Source of the DNA: Bacillota bacterium
Lineage (GTDB): Bacteria > Bacillota > Clostridia > Acetivibrionales > JAEXSP01
Assembly (NCBI GenBank): GCA_023453795.1
Contig: JAEXSP010000030.1
Coordinates: 62,001-126,000 of the forward strand
DNA: 64,000 nucleotides
Reading direction: 5' to 3'
A program made the position numbers and the translations under genes. Shown piece by piece: positions 8,809 to 16,796 of the stretch (the stretch's first letter is position 1; each line of letters opens with the position of its first letter). The notes beneath the pieces were generated by a model, which worked only from the letters and a program-made list of their open reading frames with translations, had not been told where the DNA came from and did no database searches.

Positions 8809-9158
8809 TGGTAATAAAACGAGGAGATATTTTTTATGCAGACCTTAGCCCCGTAATCGGATCTGAACAGGGAGGAGTAAGGCCTGTTCTGGTAATTCAG
8901 AACGATATAGGCAACAAATACAGTCCTACAATCATTGCGGCGGCCATTACTTCACAAATTAATAAGGCAAAATTACCTACACATATTGAAATCAGCGCTC
9001 AGGAATACGGATTGGTCAAAGACTCTGTAATACTGCTTGAACAAATAAGGACCATAGACAAGCAAAGATTGAAAGAAAAAATCGGACGTTTGGACGACGA
9101 ACTTATGGAGAGGGTGAACGAAGCACTCACAATAAGCTTTGGTTTGACCGATATCTAA
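8808..9158 (+). CDS. ndoA: Endoribonuclease EndoA (MazF family toxin)
   Basis: A 116-residue MazF/PemK toxin that cuts single-stranded mRNA at short U-rich sites. The family core is complete: KRGDIFYADLSPVIGSEQGG near the N-terminus, RPVLVIQNDIGN, and the later strand QIRTIDKQRL. The start is GTG 8808 (VIKRGDIF), overlapping the antitoxin stop. Length and order match Bacillus ndoA/ydcE. It probably acts in growth control under stress. Its cut site cannot be read from sequence, though firmicute EndoA enzymes usually prefer UACAU. Confidence 0.94.
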   Translation: MVIKRGDIFYADLSPVIGSEQGGVRPVLVIQNDIGNKYSPTIIAAAITSQINKAKLPTHIEISAQEYGLVKDSVILLEQIRTIDKQRLKEKIGRLDDELMERVNEALTISFGLTDI

Positions 9159-9179
9159 AGGATATAGGGGGTACATAAG

Positions 9180-9824
9180 ATGAAAATATTCAGGAGCCAC
9201 CGTAAATTTTACTTTACAGCTGCTTTGGTTATAATACTAAGTTTTTTACTGGTACATATTGTGCAAGCCGTTAACACCGGCTCACCCGATCCCGGCACCG
9301 ACAATGACCCCATTGTTTCACAGAGTTACGTGGATGCGAAAATAAACAGCATTCTGAAAAAGGTAAATGATTTAGATACCTTCAAGGATGGGCTGACAAA
9401 AAGTGTCAACCAGCTTTCATCTGAAGTCGCTGATCTGACTAACAAGGTGAACAATTCCTCTGCCCCGGACAACTCTGACTTGACCAAGAAGGTGTTCCAA
9501 CTTTCAGTTAAGGTTGAAGAGCTTGCAAATGCGGTGAAAAACATAAAAGCTCCGGCAGTACCTCAGTATCAGCTGTATCAGCTCCTGAAAGGAAAACAGA
9601 TGACGCCGGCTTCGGGAACTGAACTTATTGTCAGAACCGGATCGGTAAGGGCTGTAAAAGGGAAAAACGGCAACCTTTTGGATTTGACGCTCGGTACAGA
9701 AGTGGGAAATACTTCGAATCTTCCGATTAACAGACTTCTGCTGGCGTATATGGATGACGGAAGGGGCATCAAGGCACTGACGGATTCCTGGATACTGGTG
9801 AAAGGGAAATACACGATAAAATAA
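9180..9824 (+). CDS. Secreted or membrane-anchored coiled-coil protein, unknown
   Basis: A 214-residue protein with an N-terminal hydrophobic segment (about 12-30, FYFTAALVIILSFLLVHIV) after basic residues, so it is a signal peptide or anchor. Residues 45-120 hold heptad repeats (ILKKVNDLDTFKDG, LTNKVNNSS, LTKKVFQLSVKVEELANAV) predicting a trimeric or dimeric coiled coil. The C-terminal 80 residues look like a small beta domain (TELIVRTGSVRAVKGKNGN). AGGGGG precedes ATG 9180. It lies 21 nt after ndoA and ends at a clear terminator, so it may be the last gene of the alr transcript. I do not recognise a family. Confidence 0.65.
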   Translation: MKIFRSHRKFYFTAALVIILSFLLVHIVQAVNTGSPDPGTDNDPIVSQSYVDAKINSILKKVNDLDTFKDGLTKSVNQLSSEVADLTNKVNNSSAPDNSDLTKKVFQLSVKVEELANAVKNIKAPAVPQYQLYQLLKGKQMTPASGTELIVRTGSVRAVKGKNGNLLDLTLGTEVGNTSNLPINRLLLAYMDDGRGIKALTDSWILVKGKYTIK

Positions 9825-9831
9825 CAGTGAA

Positions 9832-9853
9832 AGAGGCGTAAGCCTCTTTTTTG
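9832..9853 (+). terminator. Intrinsic terminator
   Basis: Stem AGAGGC/GCCTCT with loop GTAA, followed at once by a T-run; 8 nt after the stop of the coiled-coil gene. Ends the alr-ndoA region transcript. Confidence 0.88.
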
Positions 9854-9913
9854 TCTTTCAGGAATAATTAAACAGCCGGCCATTTCAAATACTTTTCGAT
9901 CAAAGATTTATGT

Positions 9914-9940
9914 TAAGCAAATCAAAATTAATTCCGATAT
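9914..9940 (+). promoter_or_regulatory. Sigma-D (sigma-28)-like promoter for the rod genes
   Basis: TAAG at 9914-9917, 15 nt, then TCCGATAT at 9933-9940. The flagellar sigma-D consensus is TAAA-N15-GCCGATAT, so this has two mismatches and exact spacing. It lies 37 nt before the first flagellar rod gene, which supports it. Confidence 0.6.
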
Positions 9941-9976
9941 ATTAATTGCTGCAAATATTTTATTAGGAGTAATCTT

Positions 9977-10756
9977 ATGATCAGAGGCCTTTACACTTCA
10001 GGTTGGAGCATGCTGGCGAATGAAAAGCAAATGGACATCATATCGAATAACCTTGCCAATGTCAGCACAAACGCCTACAAGCAAGATACTGTTGTATTGG
10101 AAAGCTTTCCAAGCGTCCTGACAAAAAGAATAAATGATACCCGAAGTGCTCTGAACCCCAGCGGAAACGTTGGCGATATGCAGCTTGGCAGTGATGTGGG
10201 CGAGGTTTATACATACTTTAATCAGGGCGGGATTATAAAAACCGGAAACAACCTTGATTTTGCGATTAAGGATTCCAAATCGGCCTTCTTTACAGTACAG
10301 GTTACTGATGGAAACGGTCAGAAAGCAGAATATTATACCAGAGATGGTGCTTTTATCATAAACAATAACGGACAGCTCAGCACAGTGGACGGCAATCTCG
10401 TAATGGGAAAAAGTGGACCGATTGTCCTCCAAAATGCCAATTTCTCTGTTGAATCCGACGGAACAATAGTACAAAACGGTCAAGCAGTAGACAAGCTGCT
10501 TATAACAGAATTTACAGATACCAGGCAATTGCGTAAATTCGGCTCTAACCTTATCAGTGCTTTGGATGGAGCCGGCCCGAGGCAGTTTACGGGAACCGTT
10601 CAACAGGGGTATCTGGAACAGTCAAATGTGAATGTTGTTAAAGAGATGGTTAGCATGATTTCAGTAATGAGAGCATATGAAGCAAATCAGAAAGTGCTCC
10701 AGGCTCAGGACGGAACCTTGGAGAAAGCAGTTAATGAAATCGGAGCAGTAAGATAA
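9977..10756 (+). CDS. flhO: Flagellar hook-basal body protein, FlgF/FlgG family (FlhO-like)
   Basis: A 259-residue flagellar rod or hook protein. It begins with the family motif (MIRGLYTSGWSMLANEKQ, MDIISNNLANVSTNAYK) and ends with the conserved helix (GYLEQSNVNVVKEMVSMI, MRAYEANQKVLQAQDGTLEKA, partly quoted). The N- and C-terminal helices form the coiled-coil D0 domain of the axial rod; the protein leaves through the flagellar export gate. It is paired with a paralogue 16 nt downstream, as flhO-flhP in Bacillus. The FlgF/FlgG distinction is uncertain; the flhO name rests on first position in the pair. Confidence 0.88.
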   Translation: MIRGLYTSGWSMLANEKQMDIISNNLANVSTNAYKQDTVVLESFPSVLTKRINDTRSALNPSGNVGDMQLGSDVGEVYTYFNQGGIIKTGNNLDFAIKDSKSAFFTVQVTDGNGQKAEYYTRDGAFIINNNGQLSTVDGNLVMGKSGPIVLQNANFSVESDGTIVQNGQAVDKLLITEFTDTRQLRKFGSNLISALDGAGPRQFTGTVQQGYLEQSNVNVVKEMVSMISVMRAYEANQKVLQAQDGTLEKAVNEIGAVR

Positions 10757-10771
10757 AGGGGGAAATGAATT

Positions 10772-11572
10772 ATGATGAACGCGCTTTATACGGCAGGCTC
10801 TGGAATGGTAGCACAGCAGATGAATGTTGACACTATTTCAAACAACCTTGCCAATGTAAATACAACAAGCTATAAAAAGGACAGGGTGGAATTCAAGGAT
10901 CTGCTTTACAATACACTCGACCAGGCAAGCGTTCTTAACGGAAAAGGCAAGCCTGTCAATCTTCAGGTTGGACACGGCACCACTTATGTCGCGACTAAAA
11001 AGGATTTTGCTGCCGGCAATCCGGAGAAAACAGACGATCCTTTGGATTTTGACATAGACGGCCCCGGCTTTTTCAAAGTGATAGGTCCAAATAACACAAC
11101 AGTATATACCAGAGACGGAAGCTTCAAGATCAGTGTAACCGAGCAAGGCAACCAATTGACAACCTCAGAAGGCTATGCTGTGCTTGACCAGAATGACAGT
11201 CCCATATATCTTACTGTTGATCCCGAAAAGCTGAGTGTATCAGCCTCCGGCGAGTTGAACTATATTGATGCCGACGGTGTTGTCCAATCGCTTGGACAGT
11301 CAATCGGAATCGTACAGTTTCCTAATCCTAGCGGACTTTTAGCACTTGGAAGTAATATTTACACAAAAACTTCTGCTTCGGGCGAACCTGTAGCAGACTC
11401 AGAGCAAACGGATAAAAGCGTACTTATGCAGAGATTTCTTGAAGCTTCAAATGTACAGGTAGTAGAAGAAATGGTTAAACTGATAGTAGCTCAGAGAGCA
11501 TATGAAATAAACTCTAAGGCTATACAATCAGCCGATGAAATGCTTGGCATGGCAAACAACTTAAAACGTTAA
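10772..11572 (+). CDS. flgG: Flagellar distal rod protein, FlgG family (FlhP-like)
   Basis: A 266-residue paralogue of the preceding protein. N-terminus ALYTAGSGMVAQQMNVD and TISNNLANVNTTSYKK, mid region PDDPLDFDIDGPGFFKV-type FlgG motif, and C-terminal FLEASNVQVVEEMVKLI with QRAYEINSKAIQSADEML. FlgG builds the distal rod that carries the hook through the envelope. AAAGGGGGAAA lies before ATG 10772. It is 16 nt after flhO and followed by a rod-binding protein gene, so the three form a small operon of late-exported rod parts. Confidence 0.92.
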   Translation: MMNALYTAGSGMVAQQMNVDTISNNLANVNTTSYKKDRVEFKDLLYNTLDQASVLNGKGKPVNLQVGHGTTYVATKKDFAAGNPEKTDDPLDFDIDGPGFFKVIGPNNTTVYTRDGSFKISVTEQGNQLTTSEGYAVLDQNDSPIYLTVDPEKLSVSASGELNYIDADGVVQSLGQSIGIVQFPNPSGLLALGSNIYTKTSASGEPVADSEQTDKSVLMQRFLEASNVQVVEEMVKLIVAQRAYEINSKAIQSADEMLGMANNLKR

Positions 11573-11686
11573 TCAGAATTGACTAAATGATAAATGACAT
11601 TAAAGATGTTAATTTAATTACCGTTGGTTTTATGTAAGGGAAATAGTATAATTATTATATGATCAACAGCCGATTGAGGTGTGCAA

Positions 11687-12121
11687 ATGGATATCAGCGG
11701 AATAAACAGCAAAATGGTGAACAATACTATAGAGAATGCAAAAACCAGCGCGGCAGATGATGATTTCGAAGCGCGTCTTAAGAAGGCATATGACGATAAG
11801 GACAAACAGGAATTGAAAAAGGTCTGCCAGGATTTTGAAAGCATAATGCTGAACATGATGTATAAGCAGATGAAAGCCTCTATTCCGAAGTCCGGTCTTT
11901 TAAATGAAGATTCCGGCAAGGAAATTTTCGATTCTATGCTCGATGACAAGTTGATGGAGAATGCTTCAAAATCAGGTACCGTTGGTCTTGCTGATATGAT
12001 GTACAAGCAATTGAGCAAAAATATGGACAACGTATACAAAACCTCAGCAAATACATCCGGCGGAGCAGAGACTAAAAGCGAGGATAAAGGGGATACAGAA
12101 AAGGTTGAAGGAACAAAGTAA
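11687..12121 (+). CDS. flgJ: FlgJ-type rod-binding protein
   Basis: A 144-residue protein with the rod-binding domain of FlgJ (about 45-125): LKKVCQDFESIMLNMMYKQM, then the helix ending in FDSMLDDKLMENASKSGTVGLADMMYKQL. It has no C-terminal muramidase domain, as usual in firmicutes. It helps rod assembly. The start is ATG 11687, because GAGGTG (11676-11681) stands 5 nt before it; GTG 11681 in frame would put the ribosome site too close. It lies 114 nt after flgG with a possible own -10 (TATAAT near 11648). The 3' end overlaps the next gene by 17 nt. Confidence 0.88.
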   Translation: MDISGINSKMVNNTIENAKTSAADDDFEARLKKAYDDKDKQELKKVCQDFESIMLNMMYKQMKASIPKSGLLNEDSGKEIFDSMLDDKLMENASKSGTVGLADMMYKQLSKNMDNVYKTSANTSGGAETKSEDKGDTEKVEGTK

Positions 12122-13217
12122 GAGAATTATAAAAATTTTGGCATTGCTTATTATGTCCTCCGTATGTTTATATGCAGGGCATTTTTTATTACCTGAAAAA
12201 AACGAGTCTGAAGCCCGCCGTGTAAAACAGGCATTTCCGGTAAAGTATGAAAAAGTGTCTTTTACAAGCAACGGAAGAAAACAGCAGGGAAACATACTTG
12301 AGATTGATGTCAGCGGGGGCAATGCCGAAGTGAAGCCTGTACTTTCATATGACAGCGTGTTCGGTTATGAAAGCTTAAGCTCAATTGCGTCAAGAACCAA
12401 TGCATATGCTGCTGTAAACGCCGGCTTTTTTTACTTGTACGGGCTTCCTGCGGGCATGGTTATGATAGACGGCGAATTAATCAGGAATTCAACAGGGGAT
12501 TACCCTGTGCTGGCTATTGAGGGAAACAAGGCAAGCCTTAAGGAACTCAGGACGAACCAGTACCTTGTATGCGGAAAAAGACATATAAAGCTTGACGGCG
12601 TAAACAGTCAGGGCGAAAAAGGCAAGACAGTTTTATATACGAAATGGTATGGTTCAAGCAACAGAGCACAAGGTAAAAATATTACTGTTACTATTGTTGA
12701 CGGAAAAGTTGCCGATATTGGAAGAAAATCCGGGGAGACAGATATTCCTGATAACGGAATGTTATTGACGGTATATGGGGACAGCCTGCAATATACTGAT
12801 TTGAAGCAAGGCGACGAGGTTAAATTCGAATATAGTCCGTATCTGGGTAAAAAAGCCCAATGCTATGAATGCGGGAGCTGGATAGTAAGGAACGGGAAAG
12901 TAGTTATAGGAAAATATGATAAATGGATCGGGATTACGACGAATAACGACCCAAGGACAGCTGTCGGCATTGATAAGTCCGGTAAGATAATCCTGCTTAC
13001 GGTAGACGGAAGACAGCCCGGGTACAGCTATGGAATGACTGGAAAGGAGCTGGGCCAGTTTCTTCTCAGCAAAGGCATAGAAAATGCCGCGATGCTTGAC
13101 GGCGGAGCTTCAACTGAAATGATTGTAAAAGGGAAGATTGTAAACAGGCCTTCATACGGTGGACAGGAAAGACCCTTGGGTGGAGGTCTTGTAGTAAAGG
13201 TTCGTGACGGCAAATAA
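12105..13217 (+). CDS. Exported phosphodiester glycosidase (NAGPA-domain) protein
   Basis: A 370-residue protein with an N-terminal hydrophobic segment (IIKILALLIMSSVCLYAG, about 8-25), so it is secreted or membrane-anchored. The rest is a NAGPA/YomE-like domain: AAVNAGFFYLYGLPAGM, NDPRTAVGID, LLTVDGRQPGYSYGMT and the terminal catalytic-type motif MLDGGASTEM. The domain is known from the enzyme that uncovers mannose 6-phosphate and from bacterial exopolysaccharide proteins. The substrate here is unknown; wall teichoic-acid or glycan phosphodiesters are likely. The start is TTG 12105, inside the end of flgJ, because it keeps the whole signal segment; coupling with flgJ is likely. Confidence 0.83.
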   Translation: MKEQSKRIIKILALLIMSSVCLYAGHFLLPEKNESEARRVKQAFPVKYEKVSFTSNGRKQQGNILEIDVSGGNAEVKPVLSYDSVFGYESLSSIASRTNAYAAVNAGFFYLYGLPAGMVMIDGELIRNSTGDYPVLAIEGNKASLKELRTNQYLVCGKRHIKLDGVNSQGEKGKTVLYTKWYGSSNRAQGKNITVTIVDGKVADIGRKSGETDIPDNGMLLTVYGDSLQYTDLKQGDEVKFEYSPYLGKKAQCYECGSWIVRNGKVVIGKYDKWIGITTNNDPRTAVGIDKSGKIILLTVDGRQPGYSYGMTGKELGQFLLSKGIENAAMLDGGASTEMIVKGKIVNRPSYGGQERPLGGGLVVKVRDGK

Positions 13218-13391
13218 CAGTTACAGATGGAAAATCTCAAGGCGCAATAAGCATTTTCCCAGGTAATTAATCAGCGGAAATATTGGTGTCAGACGCTATA
13301 GCTTTTACATAATTAGGTTGACAATTTGCCGGGGATAATGGAAAATTAATTTATTGTTTTGATTATTAATTGCTTTAGCGGAGGTTGTTTT

Positions 13392-13826
13392 ATGCTATCA
13401 AATATTGAAATTCGTGAACTTATTCCCCACAGATATCCTTTCCTGATGGTTGACAAGGTCTTAGAGCTTGAACCGGGCAAAAGGGCAGTTGCCATTAAAA
13501 ATGTAACTGCAAACGAACCCTTTTTTCAAGGGCATTTCCCGGATTTTCCGATAATGCCGGGTGTGATGATGGTTGAAGCACTTGCCCAGACTGCAGGTTT
13601 GGCGGTGGCTACACTTGAAGAAGGAAAGGGAAAACTTGGGGTTTTTGCAGCTATCGATGGCTTAAAAATTAAAAAACAGGTATTCCCGGGAGATACTCTC
13701 AGAATGGAAGCTGAAATACTCATGTTCAAAATGGGTGTAGTAAAGGCCAAGGTAGTGGCAACCGTTGATGGAGAGGTTGCGGTTACAGGCGAAATCAAAT
13801 TTGCAATGGTGGATGCAAAGAAGTAA
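13392..13826 (+). CDS. fabZ: 3-hydroxyacyl-ACP dehydratase FabZ
   Basis: Dehydrates beta-hydroxyacyl-ACP in fatty acid elongation. The 144 residues match FabZ. The hot-dog fold motif IPHRYPFLMVDKV is followed by the catalytic His48 in QGHFPDFPIMPG and Glu62 in MMVEALAQ. The start is ATG 13392 with GCGGAGG 8-14 nt before it; a longer reading from TTG 13359 adds 11 residues without family support. A TTGACA box (13318-13323) may be its promoter. It stands apart from the main fab cluster and ends at a terminator, as a lone gene. Confidence 0.94.
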   Translation: MLSNIEIRELIPHRYPFLMVDKVLELEPGKRAVAIKNVTANEPFFQGHFPDFPIMPGVMMVEALAQTAGLAVATLEEGKGKLGVFAAIDGLKIKKQVFPGDTLRMEAEILMFKMGVVKAKVVATVDGEVAVTGEIKFAMVDAKK

Positions 13827-13837
13827 GACGAATATAT

Positions 13838-13884
13838 AAAAGACCCGCGAACAGAGCGTAATTTCTGTTTTCGGGTCTTTTTTT
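13838..13884 (+). terminator. Intrinsic terminator after fabZ (copy 1 of a repeated terminator)
   Basis: Left arm AAAGACCCGCGAACAGA and right arm TCTGTTTTCGGGTCTTT (about 15 pairs, one C-T mismatch), then a T-run. A near-identical hairpin is at 19945-19987, on the other side of the RiPP island. Confidence 0.9.
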
Positions 13885-14128
13885 GCTTTAACCTGTACAC
13901 TCAAAGTTATGACATTTACAAATCAGCAAAATCCTTCATGGCTTTATATTATTTGTAATAGAAATAGAAAGGCCTTTTTTGGCGTTAACAAGTCCGAAAC
14001 TGATGATTACTTTGTGATGATTATTTAATTTTGTGATTACTACAGTTCTCCAATATTCTTTGAAATTCTAATTAATACCTGCATAAGACCAACTAATTTC
14101 CAAAATATTGTACTCAAGTCTATAAAAT
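13885..14128 (+). other. AT-rich gap upstream of the RiPP operon, no gene seen
   Basis: No open frame with a ribosome site is present on either strand between the fabZ terminator and the exporter promoter. The base composition is strikingly AT-rich. It may hold regulatory sites for the island, but I see no clear palindrome. Confidence 0.5.
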
Positions 14129-14157
14129 TTGACAGGAAAAGCCATGTATGATAAATT
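14129..14157 (+). promoter_or_regulatory. Probable sigma-A promoter of the RiPP operon
   Basis: TTGACA (14129-14134), 17-nt spacer, TAAATT (14152-14157). It leaves a leader of about 150 nt before the exporter ATG at 14315. It is the only near-consensus pair I see in the 430-nt gap. Confidence 0.5.
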
Positions 14158-14314
14158 ATATACGGTGTTACATTTTATGACTATTATGTTTACAATTAAC
14201 TGTGTCAACAAAGAGCTATATTTAACTCTAATTCAGGACTTATATGTCAGAATTCATTTGGTTCTATCAATTATTACAAAATAGCAAATCAGTAAATGTG
14301 AGGACTATATCATA

Positions 14315-16087
14315 ATGATAAAAATTTTCAAGCAAAAAGATTTAACCTTACTAAAAAGAGCACTGAAATATGTATTTTCATATAAAATCAAATTTATGCT
14401 GGCTTTCTTGTGTATAGTCAGCGGAATAGGCACAGGAATAGCCCAACCTCTATTTTGGGGTAGAATATTGGACAGCCTTTTCCAAAAAAACATGGACGGT
14501 GCTATACTTAATATAGTTTACAGCCTTATATTTGGTATTCTTGCAAGTATTCTTTCTTTTTTACAGGCATATGTCTTTGCTTCACTAAACCAAAATATAA
14601 TATTTGACTTAAAAAGGGATATGTACAAAGCCATGCTCGATCTCCCTGTGAAGGCTTATGATGATATAAATAATGGCGAATTAATGTCCAGGTTACATGG
14701 AGATGCAGGTGAAGTTGCAAATGCTATTACAGGAACACTAATAAATACTGTTGTGGATGTGATACGTCTTATTGCCGTAGGAATAACCATATTTGCGATA
14801 AGTGTTAAATTAGCTTTAATTGTTGTAATTACTTTCCCTGTATCCTTTTATATCTTTAATAAATACGGCAGAAAAATCAGGGCAAGTAATAAACACTTGT
14901 CCGAATTGAATGATAAATACTTTAGTGAATCAGGTCAAGCTATCTGGGGCATAAGAGAAATAAAAAGTTTGGGAATAAAAAATGATAAGTTTATTTCTTT
15001 TACAAAGCTTTCAAGCAAATTAAAGGAAATGATAATAACTGTAACACTTCTAAGTGCCAAGTCGCAGGCACTTTCCAACATTATAAACTTTATTGCACAG
15101 ATGACAGTAGCTTTTGTGGGAGGACTGTTCGTTGTAAACGGCTCATTAGACATAAAATATTTTATTGCCTTCTATTCGTACTCCGGGCAATTTTCAGGGT
15201 CTCTTTTAAGCATAAGCAGGTTTAACCTTAATTTACAACAGGTTATGAATTCCCTTGAAAGAATATTTCTGTTGATAGACGGACTGTCTTATTCCGCTGA
15301 GAAATTCGGTGAAAGAGGTATAGACAATATAACTGGTGAAGTTAAGTTCGAAAATGTTTCCTTCCACTATGATAACGACTCAAATGTACTGGATAGCGTA
15401 ACTATAAATATCCCGGCCAAAAGCAGGACAGCCATAGTAGGAAGCAGCGGAAGCGGCAAAACCACCATATTCAATTTAATACTTAAGCTTTATGACCCTT
15501 GTAAAGGCCGCATCTTCATTGACTGCACAGATATAAATGAAATTAAGGAAGAAGATTTACGAAAGCATATTTCAGTTGTACGACAAGAGCCTGTTCTGTT
15601 TACAATGTCCATAAAAGAGAATCTATTACTTGCAAATGCACATGCATCCCAGAAGGAAATAGAAAGTGCCTGCAAGAGAGCTTATATACATGAGTATATT
15701 GAAACTTTGCCCAATAAGTATGATTCGGTGATAGGAGAAAACGGTGTAAATCTATCAGGTGGTCAAAGGCAGAGAATTGCTATAGCAAGAGCCTTGTTAA
15801 AAAAATCAAAGATAATACTCTTTGACGAGGCGACCTCTTCTCTGGATAATGAATCCCAGTTTTATATAAAGAAGGCCATTGATACCATAGCTAGAGATTG
15901 TACTGTAGTACTGATAGCTCACAGACTATCTACAATAATTGAAGCCGATGTTATATATGTTATGGACAAAGGAAAAATAGTCGGTCATGGTAATCACCAT
16001 TCATTAATTCACACGAATAAAGTATATAAGAATCTATATAAAGCTGAGTTAGAGCTTATAAATGATTATAGCAGCGAGGTGATTTGA
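14315..16087 (+). CDS. ABC transporter, fused permease and ATPase (probable peptide exporter)
   Basis: A 590-residue half transporter. Residues 20-310 hold six membrane helices of the exporter type; 345-575 hold the ATPase with Walker A GSSGSGKTT (about 376), signature LSGGQRQRIAIARALL (about 480), Walker B KIILFDEATSSLD and the switch His in IAHRLST. It would work as a homodimer and export the modified Cys-rich peptide. There is no N-terminal C39 peptidase domain, so leader removal must be done elsewhere, probably by the adjoining S8 protease. GTGAGGA precedes ATG 14315. It is first in the island; its stop TGA (16085-16087) lies right before the protease reading frame. Confidence 0.9.
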   Translation: MIKIFKQKDLTLLKRALKYVFSYKIKFMLAFLCIVSGIGTGIAQPLFWGRILDSLFQKNMDGAILNIVYSLIFGILASILSFLQAYVFASLNQNIIFDLKRDMYKAMLDLPVKAYDDINNGELMSRLHGDAGEVANAITGTLINTVVDVIRLIAVGITIFAISVKLALIVVITFPVSFYIFNKYGRKIRASNKHLSELNDKYFSESGQAIWGIREIKSLGIKNDKFISFTKLSSKLKEMIITVTLLSAKSQALSNIINFIAQMTVAFVGGLFVVNGSLDIKYFIAFYSYSGQFSGSLLSISRFNLNLQQVMNSLERIFLLIDGLSYSAEKFGERGIDNITGEVKFENVSFHYDNDSNVLDSVTINIPAKSRTAIVGSSGSGKTTIFNLILKLYDPCKGRIFIDCTDINEIKEEDLRKHISVVRQEPVLFTMSIKENLLLANAHASQKEIESACKRAYIHEYIETLPNKYDSVIGENGVNLSGGQRQRIAIARALLKKSKIILFDEATSSLDNESQFYIKKAIDTIARDCTVVLIAHRLSTIIEADVIYVMDKGKIVGHGNHHSLIHTNKVYKNLYKAELELINDYSSEVI

Positions 16088-16088
16088 T

Positions 16089-16781
16089 ATAGAAGAAATC
16101 GGCAGGAAAATCAAGATAGCTGTAATTGATAGTGGGATAAATACACAGATGTGCAATTTAAATGAGTGTGTGATACATTCAACAGGTTTTGGAATTAACA
16201 GTGAAGGATATATAGAAGAGAACAGCACCCTGCCTGTGAGAAACCTTCACGGTACAATAGTAGCTGCGATAATACGCCATATATGCAGTGATGTAGAGTT
16301 TATAAGTGTAAATATTCTTGACGAGAACCTATCGTCAGACGGAAGAATACTTGCATATTCCTTAAGTCAGGTATTTGACTATAAGCCCGACATTATACAT
16401 ATGAGTCTGGGTACTGTGAAAAAAAGATACATATTTCCAATGAGAAAAATAGTAAAAGAGGCAAAAAGACTTAATATAACGCTGGTAGCTGCTGCTGAAA
16501 ATATAGGAAGGGTTTCCTACCCTGCTTATCTTAAAGGGGTTATTGGAGTAAAGTCAGATAGATTTGATGATTGTATGCAATATTCGTATAAAAAGGGTTT
16601 TTTCTATGCTCCAGCAGGAATTGACGGTATAGAGTGCTTGAAAGGAGTACCAAATATACAAAATGTAAGAGGTACAAGCCTGTCAGCAGCCTATATATCA
16701 GGACATCTGGCTCGAGTGTTAAAAGACAAGAATAAATTTTCTTATAAGGAAGCTAAAGAAGCCCTACTTAAGGGACTTTAA
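16089..16781 (+). CDS. Minimal S8 (subtilisin-like) peptidase, candidate leader protease; non-standard start
   Basis: About 230 residues of subtilase with a full triad if read from upstream: Asp14 in IAVIDSG, His54 in NLHGT, Ser197 in GTSLSAAY, oxyanion Asn138 in AAAENIG. No signal or propeptide is seen, so it is cytoplasmic and probably cuts the precursor leader. The start is odd. The frame opens after TGA 16080-16082 and has no ATG, GTG or TTG before ATG 16149, and starting at 16149 would delete the Asp. GAGGTG (16076-16081) stands 7 nt before ATA 16089, which I take as the start. A +1 frameshift from the exporter at ATT TGA, or a sequence error, are alternatives. It ends 15 nt before the radical SAM gene. 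Confidence 0.8.
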   Translation: MEEIGRKIKIAVIDSGINTQMCNLNECVIHSTGFGINSEGYIEENSTLPVRNLHGTIVAAIIRHICSDVEFISVNILDENLSSDGRILAYSLSQVFDYKPDIIHMSLGTVKKRYIFPMRKIVKEAKRLNITLVAAAENIGRVSYPAYLKGVIGVKSDRFDDCMQYSYKKGFFYAPAGIDGIECLKGVPNIQNVRGTSLSAAYISGHLARVLKDKNKFSYKEAKEALLKGL

Positions 16782-16796
16782 AAAAGGAGTGATACC

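Noticed and set aside
14315..16087. C39 peptidase domain in the exporter
   Set aside because: The N-terminus goes straight into the membrane domain; there is no Cys-His peptidase motif.
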